From the NCBI GenBank assembly GCA_002298165.1, contig DBMI01000087.1, positions 16,871 to 33,356 of the forward strand: DNA of 16,486 nucleotides, in the 5' to 3' direction. The stretch is from Desulfarculales bacterium UBA702 (GTDB lineage: Bacteria; Desulfobacterota; Syntrophobacteria; Syntrophobacterales; Syntrophobacteraceae). The position numbers were made by a program, and so were the translations under genes. Position 1 is the stretch's first letter, and each line of letters begins with the position of its first letter. The notes under the pieces are model-generated. The model was not told the DNA's origin and did not search any database. It saw nothing but the letters and a program-made list of their open reading frames with translations. Positions 6,023-12,733 of this stretch are shown piece after piece.

Positions 6023-7504
6023 GTGAGTCTTGATAAGAATTCCGCCCATATCGTCGCGCCCGCGAAAAAGAGGATGAGTTTTTTTGCGGCTCTTCTGTTC
6101 TTCGCTCTCGGAATCCTGAGCGCATTCGGGTACATGCACTGGAAGCCGTGGCCAAAGGAAAGCGGGGATAAGAGTTCGGCGAAGGTGGAAAATGTTGCGG
6201 AAACCAAGAAGGAGCCGAAGATCCTCTACTACGTGGATCCGATGAATCCTTCGAATAAATCCGACAAGCCGGGTAAGGCTCCCTGCGGCATGGACCTTGT
6301 GCCGGTTTATGAAGACTCGGGGAACAGCACCGAGAGCATGCCGCCGGGAACATTTAGAATAAGTGGCGAAAAGCAGCAGTTGATCGGAGTCCAGTTCGGA
6401 GAGGTCTCCGAGATGCCTCTTTCCAAGACGATCCGGGCTGCTGGGAGAGCCACCTACGACGAGACCAGGATTCACCACGTACATACCCGGTTCGAAGGCT
6501 ACGTTGAAAAGATCTTCGTTGATTTCACCGGCAAGTTGGTGAAGAAGGGGCAGCCGCTGATAAGCGTCTACAGCCCCGAACTTGTAGCGACTCAGCAGGA
6601 ACTTCTGGTTGCAAAAAAGTCGGCCGAAATTCTTAGAACGAGCCAGTTCGAAGGGATAGGCTCCCAGTCCGCCTCCCTCTATAACTCGACCCGTGAACGG
6701 CTTAGGCTCTGGGATATAAGCGATCAGCAGATTAAGGAGATCGAGCGCCGCGGCAGCCCGATCCGCTCCCTGACCATTAGTTCGCACACCGATGGCTTCG
6801 TTCTTGCCCGGAACGTATTCGCCGGCCATATGGTTAAGCCCGACATGGAGCTATATACGATTGCCGATCTTTCCGATATCTGGATAATTGCCGAAGTATA
6901 CGAATACGAAATTGGCGCGATCAAGATGGGCCAGAGCGCCCTTGTCACCTTCCCGTCGTTTCCCGGCAAGGTCTTCAGCGGCACGGTCAGGTATATATTA
7001 CCGGAACTTGACCCCAAGACGCGGACCGTCAAAATCAGGATCGAACTCCCCAATAAGGATCTAACCATAAAACCGGACATGTACGCGAATGTCGAACTTA
7101 AAGCCGATTACGGCAAGAAGCTCTCAATACCCAGGGAAGCGGTTCTCGATTCAGGATCAAGCAAGACCGTATTTGTCGCCAGGGAAGGCGGCTATTTCGA
7201 GCCACGTAAGATAAGTGTCGGTGCGAGGGTGGATGAACGCTACGTCGTGCTTGACGGTCTTACAACCGGCGAGAAGGTGGTCACCTCGGCAAATTTCATG
7301 ATCGATTCCGAAAGCCAGCTCAAGTCGGCAACCGGTTCCATGGCCGCGGGAGAACATGCCGGGCACCAGATGGGCGGAGTTACAGGCGGGACCCAGGAGG
7401 GTGAACCCATCGGAAAACAGGCGCCTGCCAGTACCGATCATAGCTCCCACATCCCGGCGCCGGCCCCGACGCCTGGCGGCGAGCATGCGGGGCATGGGCG
7501 CTGA
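6023..7504 (+). CDS. cusB: Efflux RND transporter periplasmic adaptor, CusB-like
   Basis: Membrane-fusion subunit linking the inner-membrane pump to an outer-membrane channel. The start is GTG 6023: GAGGAGGA at 6007-6014 lies 8 nt before it, and an in-frame TTG at 6005 would place the ribosome site inside the gene. In 493 residues: N-terminal membrane anchor about 18-38; a heavy-metal-binding domain 68-98 in the PMNP...PCGM form (DKPGKAPCGMDLVPVY); barrel-sandwich and hairpin region about 130-300 (HTRFEGYVEKIFVDFTGKLV at 154-173); beta-barrel and membrane-proximal parts to about 430; and a C-terminal His-rich tail 443-493 with two GEHAGH repeats. The tail and N-terminal domain could collect metal in place of a CusF chaperone, which is absent here. 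First gene of an operon with cusA and a YHS protein, behind a sigma-54 promoter. Confidence 0.93.
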   Translation: MSLDKNSAHIVAPAKKRMSFFAALLFFALGILSAFGYMHWKPWPKESGDKSSAKVENVAETKKEPKILYYVDPMNPSNKSDKPGKAPCGMDLVPVYEDSGNSTESMPPGTFRISGEKQQLIGVQFGEVSEMPLSKTIRAAGRATYDETRIHHVHTRFEGYVEKIFVDFTGKLVKKGQPLISVYSPELVATQQELLVAKKSAEILRTSQFEGIGSQSASLYNSTRERLRLWDISDQQIKEIERRGSPIRSLTISSHTDGFVLARNVFAGHMVKPDMELYTIADLSDIWIIAEVYEYEIGAIKMGQSALVTFPSFPGKVFSGTVRYILPELDPKTRTVKIRIELPNKDLTIKPDMYANVELKADYGKKLSIPREAVLDSGSSKTVFVAREGGYFEPRKISVGARVDERYVVLDGLTTGEKVVTSANFMIDSESQLKSATGSMAAGEHAGHQMGGVTGGTQEGEPIGKQAPASTDHSSHIPAPAPTPGGEHAGHGR

Positions 7505-7592
7505 TACAAGCCACGTGAGTGGTCTGAGCTTAAAAAACAGATCGAAATATTAGTGTGTCGGACATCGAAGCTCCTCTCCACGGCGGTCTTCA

Positions 7593-7620
7593 GGGGGGAC
7601 GGATGGGGTAGGGGGCTGGG
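7593..7620 (+). promoter_or_regulatory. Potential G-quadruplex in the cusB-cusA spacer
   Basis: Four G-runs on the coding strand: G6 (7593-7598), G4 (7605-7608), G5 (7611-7615) and G3 (7618-7620), with loops of 6, 2 and 2 nt. This fits the standard G3+N1-7 pattern and would form in the mRNA. Any function is inferred. Confidence 0.4.
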
Positions 7621-7623
7621 TTC

Positions 7624-7702
7624 TGGACACTTTACCACGCCCTGGGCTCTCCCCAAGAAGGGAGTCCGAATTGAATCCCCTTGGGGTAACGCCAAGTGTC
7701 CA
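7624..7702. repeat. Large nested inverted repeat in the cusB-cusA spacer
   Basis: Outer arms TGGACACTT (7624-7632) and AAGTGTCCA (7694-7702); inner arms CCCCAAG (7651-7657) and CTTGGGG (7680-7686); innermost GGGA (7660-7663) and TCCC (7676-7679). The 79-bp element could fold as a long interrupted hairpin, and its symmetric ends resemble a MITE-like or REP-like insertion. No target-site duplication is obvious. Confidence 0.6.
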
Positions 7703-7751
7703 CCAGTGACAGAAGATACGACGTCCACCATACCAAACGAGAAAGAAAAAG

Positions 7752-10700
7752 ATGATCAACAAGGTCATTGATTATTGCGCAAACAACAAGTTCATCGTGT
7801 TCGTGTTCATCGGCGCGGCTTTTTTCGGCGGCATGTACTCGATGAAGAACATCACACTCGATGCCATCCCGGATCTATCCGATACCCAGGTTATCATTTA
7901 CTCCAAGTGGGACCGCAGTCCCGACATCATGGAGGACCAGGTAACATATCCGCTTGTAAGCGCCATGATGGGGGTGCCCAAGGTAAAGGACATTCGAGGA
8001 TTTTCAGATTTCGGCTTTTCGTATGTCTATGTCATCTTCGAAGAGGGCACAGACATCTATTGGGCGAGGTCAAGGACCCTTGAATACCTCAGCAATATAA
8101 CCCCTCGGCTGCCGCAAGGGGTATCTGTCGAACTTGCACGCGACATGACGGCGATTGGCTGGGTATTCCAATACGCCCTTGTCGACACTTCTGGCAAGCA
8201 CAACCTTGCTGAGTTGCGCTCGATCCAGGACTGGTTCTTGAAATATGAGTTGCAGTCGCTTCCCGGTGTTGCGGAAGTAGCGCCCATTGGCGGGTTTGTG
8301 CGTCAATACCAGGTAAACATCGACCCCAATTCACTCTTGACATACAAAATCCCGATTGAGTCAGTCATGATGGCCATCCGCGAGGGCAATAACGACGTCG
8401 GAGGCAGGCTTGTCGAACTATCGGGCCGCGAATACATGGTGCGTGGGCGCGGCTATATCAAAAAGTTGTCCGATATAGAAAATATTGTAGTCGGTACCAA
8501 TGAAATGACCGGGACCCCAATACTGGTAAAAAATGTAGGAAATGTCATCCTTGGGCCTGATATCCGCCGGGGGGTAGCCGATCTTGACGGCGAAGGCGAA
8601 ACGGCCGGGGCGATAGTCATCATGCGCTACGGTGAGAATGCCCTCAAAGTGATAGACAGGGTAAAGGCGAAGATTTCCGAACTAGAACCCAACCTGCCGC
8701 AGGGCGTGAAAATCGTGACCGCCTATGACCGCTCGGATCTGATTGAAAGATCGATCAAGACGCTCAAGTCCACACTCACCGAAGAACTTATAATAGTGAG
8801 CCTGGTGATCCTCATATTCCTTTGGCACATACCGAGCGCCATAATCCCCATAATCACCATACCCGTGGCGGTGGTTATTTCTTTCATACCGATGTTTTGG
8901 ATGAACATTACGGCCAATATCATGTCCCTTGGCGGGATAGCCATAGCGATCGGCGCAATGGTCGATGCAGCAATTGTCGTTGTCGAGCAAACGCACAAAA
9001 AGCTGGAGCATTGGGACCTGGAAGGCAGGCCGGGCGACTTCAAGGACGTGGTGGTAAGCGCGGTAAAGGAGGTCGGGGGGCCGAGCTTTTTCGCACTGCT
9101 GGTGATTGCGGTCTCCTTCATGCCCGTTTTTGCCTTGGAGGCCCAGGAAGGACGTCTTTTCAAGCCCCTTGCCTTTACCAAGAACTTCTCAATGATTATC
9201 GCTGCCTTTCTCGCCATAACCCTCGATCCGGCAATCCGGCTCCTCTTTACCCATATGAAGGAGTTCTCCTTCCGGCCGAGATTTCTTGCGCGCATGGCAA
9301 ACGCCGTCCTGGTCGGCAAGATTCACAGCGAGGAAAACCACCCGATAAGCCGTCCGCTGATGCGGATCTACCATCCTGTGGTGGAATTCGTGCTAAGGCA
9401 CCAGTGGGCAACCATCATATCGGCTGCTCTGGTGGTGGTGCTTACCTTCGCCCCACCCTTTGGAGTTTTTGAAAAGCTCGGCTCAGAGTTCATGCCGCCT
9501 TTGGACGAGGGAGCCCTGCTCTACATGCCCACGACAGTTCCGGGCATATCGGTAACCGAAGCTCAGCGAATACTCCAGGTGCAGGATAAAATTATAAAGT
9601 CCTTCCCTGAAGTCGAGCGAGTGATGGGTAAGGCTGGGCGTGCTGAGACGGCAACCGACCCCGCGCCGTTTTCGATGATGGAAACGGTTATAGTTTTAAA
9701 GCCGCAGGCTGAATGGCCAAAGGTCCCGACCTGGTATTCGGATTGGGCGCCTGATTGGCTGAAAAACATCCTGCGCCGGGCCTGGCCGGACCACCGGAGC
9801 ACCGAAGATCTCATCCGCGGCCCCGGCGGTCTGGATTCGGCAATGCAGATCCCGGGGGTGGTAAACGCCTGGACCATGCCGATCAAGGCCCGTGTTGACA
9901 TGTTGTCCACTGGCGTGCGTACCCCAGTGGGCATAAAGATTCTGGGACCGGACCTCAACAAGATCCAGGATATCGGACAGGATATCGAGATGGCCCTCAA
10001 AGGGGTCAAGGGTACATCGAGCGCCTATGCAGAAAGGACTGCGGGCGGCTACTTCCTGGATTTCGAGCTTAAGCGGGACGAACTCGCCCGCTACGGCCTA
10101 TCGATAGGGAAGGTCCAAAATACGCTCATGTCGGCGGTGGGAGGCGAAAACATCTCGACGACCATCGAGGGCCGGGAGCGCTATCCCATAAACATCCGGT
10201 ATCAGCGTGACTACCGCAGCACGGTTGAGGCCCTCCAGCGCACCATGATATCGACCGAAAACGGTGCGCAGATCCCGATTGCCCAGGTTGCCGAAATTAA
10301 GCTGGTCACCGGCCCCGGCATGATTCGCGATGAAAATGCCCGGCTTAGCGGATATGTTTACGTGGATATAGCCGGACGCGATGTCGGAAGTTACGTAGAA
10401 GACGCAAAGGCGGCGGTGGCCAAATACGTCAAGCTTCCTCCAGGATATACTCTTACCTGGAGCGGCCAGTACGAGAACATGCTGCGGGTCGAGGAGCGGC
10501 TGATAGTAGTCGTACCCGTCACGCTCTTTATCATTTTCATGCTCATCTATTTCAATACCCGCTCGGCCGCCAAGACGCTCATAATTTTCCTGGCAGTTCC
10601 CTTCTCGGCGGTTGGGGCCGTTTGGTTCCTCTACCTGCTCGACTACAACATGAGCATAGCGGTATGGGTGGGCTTGATCGCGCTAATGGGCGTCGATGCG

Positions 10701-11045
10701 GAAACCGGTGTCTTTATGCTGCTCTATCTGGATTTGGCTTACTATGCGCAGCGGGACAAAGGACTTATGAAAAGCAAGGAAGACCTTCGCCATGCGATAG
10801 TAGATGGTGCTGTAAAGAGGCTTCGGCCCAAGTTCATGACCGTAGCGGTGATGTTTTTCGGACTGGTCCCGATCATGTGGTCTCTAGGGGCCGGATCGGA
10901 CGTCATGAAGCGAATCGCCGCCCCGATGGTTGGAGGAATCTTCACCTCGTTTATAATGGAGCTGCTCGTCTATCCGGCCATATACGAGGTGTGGCGCTGG
11001 CATTTCTATGTAAAGAAGGAGGCCCGTGTCACGGAGGGCGGATGA
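7752..11045 (+). CDS. cusA: Heavy-metal RND efflux pump, CusA family (Cu(I)/Ag(I) type)
   Basis: Inner-membrane proton-driven pump that moves metal from the periplasm or cytoplasm into the adaptor/channel. 1097 residues, slightly above the roughly 1050 usual for the family. Visible: helix 1 at about 14-32; porter segments DLSDTQVIIYSKW (41-53) and the region to 330; helices from 343 with GAMVDAAIV at 401-409 (D405); second porter half from LGSEFMPPLDEGALLYMP (576-593); C-terminal helices with GVDAETGVFMLLYLDLA at 980-996 (E984). M592, M642 and M717 align with the copper/silver-binding M573, M623 and M672 of E. coli CusA, which argues against a zinc/cobalt CzcA. An extra stretch of about 26 residues (around 656-684) accounts for the offset and occurs in other CusA homologues. 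It shares an operon with cusB and the YHS gene, but no outer-membrane channel gene lies nearby. Confidence 0.95.
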   Translation: MINKVIDYCANNKFIVFVFIGAAFFGGMYSMKNITLDAIPDLSDTQVIIYSKWDRSPDIMEDQVTYPLVSAMMGVPKVKDIRGFSDFGFSYVYVIFEEGTDIYWARSRTLEYLSNITPRLPQGVSVELARDMTAIGWVFQYALVDTSGKHNLAELRSIQDWFLKYELQSLPGVAEVAPIGGFVRQYQVNIDPNSLLTYKIPIESVMMAIREGNNDVGGRLVELSGREYMVRGRGYIKKLSDIENIVVGTNEMTGTPILVKNVGNVILGPDIRRGVADLDGEGETAGAIVIMRYGENALKVIDRVKAKISELEPNLPQGVKIVTAYDRSDLIERSIKTLKSTLTEELIIVSLVILIFLWHIPSAIIPIITIPVAVVISFIPMFWMNITANIMSLGGIAIAIGAMVDAAIVVVEQTHKKLEHWDLEGRPGDFKDVVVSAVKEVGGPSFFALLVIAVSFMPVFALEAQEGRLFKPLAFTKNFSMIIAAFLAITLDPAIRLLFTHMKEFSFRPRFLARMANAVLVGKIHSEENHPISRPLMRIYHPVVEFVLRHQWATIISAALVVVLTFAPPFGVFEKLGSEFMPPLDEGALLYMPTTVPGISVTEAQRILQVQDKIIKSFPEVERVMGKAGRAETATDPAPFSMMETVIVLKPQAEWPKVPTWYSDWAPDWLKNILRRAWPDHRSTEDLIRGPGGLDSAMQIPGVVNAWTMPIKARVDMLSTGVRTPVGIKILGPDLNKIQDIGQDIEMALKGVKGTSSAYAERTAGGYFLDFELKRDELARYGLSIGKVQNTLMSAVGGENISTTIEGRERYPINIRYQRDYRSTVEALQRTMISTENGAQIPIAQVAEIKLVTGPGMIRDENARLSGYVYVDIAGRDVGSYVEDAKAAVAKYVKLPPGYTLTWSGQYENMLRVEERLIVVVPVTLFIIFMLIYFNTRSAAKTLIIFLAVPFSAVGAVWFLYLLDYNMSIAVWVGLIALMGVDAETGVFMLLYLDLAYYAQRDKGLMKSKEDLRHAIVDGAVKRLRPKFMTVAVMFFGLVPIMWSLGAGSDVMKRIAAPMVGGIFTSFIMELLVYPAIYEVWRWHFYVKKEARVTEGG

Positions 11046-11111
11046 CGGATTTCGGAATAGTAGCCAAACCGTGCACTATGTGAATAACCTTAATCTGATC
11101 GAGGGAGAAAA

Positions 11112-11381
11112 ATGAAAAGAATCAAATTGCTGGTTGTTTTTGCGGTTTTCCTTGGACTGGTGATTGCGCCGGCCCTGACTAATTATGCAATGGCTGCCCC
11201 CCAGACAAACTGCCCGGTAATGGGTGGGAAAATAGATCAGAAGGTGTACACCGATTACCAGGGCAAACGGATCTACTTCTGCTGCACCGGATGCATCGAC
11301 ACTTTCAAGAAAGACCCGGCCAAATATATGAAAAAACTGGAAGCCGACAAGGTCGACCTGGCACCGACGCCTGCAAAGTAG
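11112..11381 (+). CDS. Small exported YHS-domain protein
   Basis: 89 residues: signal peptide 1-29 (MKRIKLL, hydrophobic core, cleavage probably after NYAMAA) followed by a YHS/TRASH-type domain 33-76 with C34 and M37 (NCPVMGGK), the Y-x-G-K-x-I-Y-F strand, and CCTGC (C57, C58, C61). YHS domains are found in copper-handling proteins and in metal-sensing or delivery proteins. Being exported and third in the pump operon, 66 nt after cusA, it is likely a periplasmic metal carrier or scavenger feeding the pump; that role is inference. The ribosome site GAGGGAG just before the ATG supports the start. A strong terminator 167 nt downstream ends the operon. Confidence 0.88.
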   Translation: MKRIKLLVVFAVFLGLVIAPALTNYAMAAPQTNCPVMGGKIDQKVYTDYQGKRIYFCCTGCIDTFKKDPAKYMKKLEADKVDLAPTPAK

Positions 11382-11547
11382 ATTACGACGAATTGTCGAA
11401 TGCCGGCGAGGCCGGCATGCCTTGCCGTAGCCGAGTTGAACCGAGTTCATACAGCAATCCCCATTTTCATGCTTCATTGTGACCTGGGCTCAGGGACATT
11501 GATTAGAGCAGTGAACGGGCGCCAGCCTGTAGAATCGGAATAAGATA

Positions 11548-11596
11548 GCGAAACTCGACACTCCGACGCCAGGAGTGTTGGGTTTCGCATTTTTTT
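11548..11596 (+). terminator. Intrinsic terminator of the efflux operon
   Basis: Two stacked stems, GCGAAAC (11548-11554)/GTTTCGC (11582-11588) and ACACTCC (11558-11564)/GGAGTGT (11572-11578), followed by A and seven T residues at 11590-11596. This is the textbook form and the best terminator in the left two thirds of the window. Confidence 0.85.
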
Positions 11597-11763
11597 ATCT
11601 CCGCAAAGCCTCTCTCCGTTCCAACCTGCTCCAACCTGAATAAAATTGACATTTAGCCGCAAAAATGTTCATACATATTCGAAAAAGTTGACCCCGCCCT
11701 GCTCAGGTCAATCGCTGCCATTCCAGCCTCCCGGCACTACCGGGCTGAATGCGATAGCCTGCT

Positions 11764-11795
11764 CCTCCCGATCGGGAGGCAAACAAATGTTGACA
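11764..11795 (+). promoter_or_regulatory. Possible operator and -35 box before the 130-residue exported protein
   Basis: A perfect 16-bp palindrome CCTCCCGATCGGGAGG (11764-11779) lies 10 bp before TTGACA (11790-11795). The -10 position is poor (TGCTGT at 11813-11818), as at activator-dependent promoters. The palindrome just upstream of a -35 is a plausible activator or repressor site. Motif-based only. Confidence 0.35.
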
Positions 11796-11842
11796 AGAAC
11801 TTTTCCGGCTGGTGCTGTTTGGGTCAAATCAGGAGGGCAATT

Positions 11843-12235
11843 ATGAAACCGAAACTTTGGCTCGTCTCATTGGTCGCGTTTGCCTGGATTTGGCTTGTCC
11901 CGTGCTCGGTTTCGACAGCACAGGAACTCCCCGGAGATCTAAAGAGTATCCCTGTCTATCAGGGATCAAAGATATTGCGAATATCCGACAGCCCTACACA
12001 GTCTTCGGCTATATTGTCAGTCAGTGCGGACCGGGATAGTGTTGCCGCCTTTTACAAAAAGGCGCTCGAAGAGAATGGGTGGAAAAGAGGGGTGGAATCC
12101 CAGTACGATTCGGGTGGTGGAGTCATGCAGTTCGCCAAGGGCGATGATATTATTCAAATCGCACTTGTCAACAAGAAGAAAGACGACATAGTAACTTTGC
12201 TATATCATATAGTCTATACGCACAGGAAAAAATAG
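11843..12235 (+). CDS. Exported protein of unknown function
   Basis: 130 residues starting at ATG 11843, chosen because AGGAGG at 11831-11836 lies 6 nt before it; the TTG 24 nt upstream has no ribosome site. It has a signal peptide (MKPKLWLV, hydrophobic to about 20, likely cleavage STA-QE near 24-26). The mature part shows a pattern seen in many small periplasmic or lipoprotein domains: VYQGSKI, then DSVAAFYKKALEENGWKR and a beta-rich tail with strong YHIVYTHRKK end. I cannot name the family with confidence. It stands alone, downstream of the efflux terminator and upstream of the structured RNA. No metal-binding clusters are seen, so a link to the efflux system is not supported. Confidence 0.75.
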   Translation: MKPKLWLVSLVAFAWIWLVPCSVSTAQELPGDLKSIPVYQGSKILRISDSPTQSSAILSVSADRDSVAAFYKKALEENGWKRGVESQYDSGGGVMQFAKGDDIIQIALVNKKKDDIVTLLYHIVYTHRKK

Positions 12236-12409
12236 AGCTATACTAGGACATTCGGATTCAAATGGATTTACCGGATTGAATTTTGACATACTGGTAAAGA
12301 AGCATTGTTAAAGACAAAATCACAATCCCTCAATTGTTAAGCACATCCTTATATAATTCAGGGTTTTAACTTTCTCGGTTCCCAGATTTGCCGCTTCTTT
12401 CCGACGGGT

Positions 12410-12439
12410 TTGACATTCCAAACGCAATAATTACATTAT
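12410..12439 (+). promoter_or_regulatory. Sigma-70-type promoter of the structured RNA
   Basis: Consensus -35 TTGACA at 12410-12415 and CATTAT at 12434-12439 (18-bp spacer), or TACATT at 12432-12437 (16 bp). The predicted start falls near 12444-12447, directly at the first paired base of the structured region. Confidence 0.55.
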
Positions 12440-12443
12440 TTAT

Positions 12444-12644
12444 GCCTCGCTTCACTCGGATATCTCATGCGGTCCCCGAGTCAGGGGTTTCCGCGGATGG
12501 GATTGTACGCTTGGGGCCTCAAGTCGGGCTTGCGGCGGGAATCCGATGATGCAGGAGCGGGAGTTCACTTACCAGGAGGTAGGTTTGATGCCTACCCAGA
12601 CGTAGCCCCTCAGGTCCGGCAAGCCGAGAACCTGAGGGGCTTTT
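12444..12644 (+). ncRNA. Probable structured small RNA, perhaps 6S-like
   Basis: About 200 nt between a good promoter and a terminator, with no coding potential. Stems seen: closing stem CTCGCTTC (12446-12453)/GGAGCGGG (12554-12561, two G-U pairs), TCGGAT (12456-12461)/ATCCGA (12541-12546), hairpin GCGG-CCCC...GGGG-CCGC (12469-12494), CTTG/CAAG (12510-12523), GGTAGG/CCTACC (12578-12596) and the terminator stem. CGGAT at 12494-12498 can pair with the same ATCCG as the closing helix, so two exclusive folds are possible. GCTTGCGGCGGGA (12528-12540) resembles the 3' bubble strand of 6S RNA, and the size is right, but the closing helix encloses only about 116 nt, short for 6S. A different regulatory RNA is equally possible. 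Confidence 0.5.
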
Positions 12645-12649
12645 AGTTT
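12605..12649 (+). terminator. Terminator 1 of the structured RNA
   Basis: Perfect 11-bp stem GCCCCTCAGGT (12605-12615)/ACCTGAGGGGC (12630-12640) with a 14-nt loop, followed by TTTTAGTTT. Works on the + strand; the other direction lacks a T-run. Confidence 0.8.
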
Positions 12650-12653
12650 AAGG

Positions 12654-12681
12654 AGCAATCCTGCCGAGGATTGCTTTTTTT
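12654..12681 (+). terminator. Terminator 2, tandem
   Basis: Perfect 8-bp stem AGCAATCC (12654-12661)/GGATTGCT (12668-12675), loop TGCCGA, and seven T residues (12675-12681). The second rightward terminator within 80 bp also shields the convergent enzyme gene from read-through. Confidence 0.88.
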
Positions 12682-12733
12682 GAAGGCCAATCCCCAATAC
12701 CCTTCATCTGTGCTAAATGGTTGCGGTCCGGCA

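Larger units (their letters stand above)
7505..7751 (+). other. Long structured gap between cusB and cusA
   Basis: This 247-nt gap is unusual within a pump operon. It contains a G-run cluster (7593-7620) and a large inverted repeat (7624-7702), and no supportable gene. The ribosome site for cusA is weak (GAGAAAG). The gap may set the adaptor-to-pump ratio, or be the trace of a small inserted element. Confidence 0.5.
11382..11842. other. Gene-free spacer after the efflux operon
   Basis: Holds a perfect 8-bp hairpin at 11400-11418 (ATGCCGGC, loop GAG, GCCGGCAT), the operon terminator (11548-11596), a 16-bp palindrome (11764-11779) and two TTGACA boxes (11646 and 11790) with poor -10 partners. 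No gene was seen; the short frames overlapping the YHS gene end are out-of-frame readings. Confidence 0.5.
12236..12733. other. Intergenic region containing the structured-RNA gene
   Basis: No protein gene. From 12236 to about 12409 the sequence is AT-rich; TTGACA at 12283-12288 with TGTTAA 17 nt later is a weak promoter-like match. The rest carries the RNA promoter, RNA body and two terminators described separately. The leftward enzyme gene ends at 12734. Confidence 0.5.

Noticed and set aside
5984..6829. 281-codon minus-strand frame over cusB
   Set aside because: Shadow of a clearly identified gene; no ribosome site or known domain.
7624..7702. Complete insertion sequence in the cusB-cusA spacer
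   Set aside because: There is no transposase reading frame and only 79 bp; at most a non-autonomous element or hairpin.
11819..11842. TTG start giving an 8-residue N-terminal extension of the exported protein at 11843
   Set aside because: The AGGAGG ribosome site would lie inside the gene, and the ATG at 11843 begins a proper signal peptide.
12611..12630. Resemblance of CAGGTCCGGCAAGCC to the SRP RNA apical loop (CAGGTCCGGAAGGAAGCAGCC)
   Set aside because: The match is partial, and this stretch is the loop of a perfect terminator stem; the asymmetric loop needed for Ffh binding is absent.
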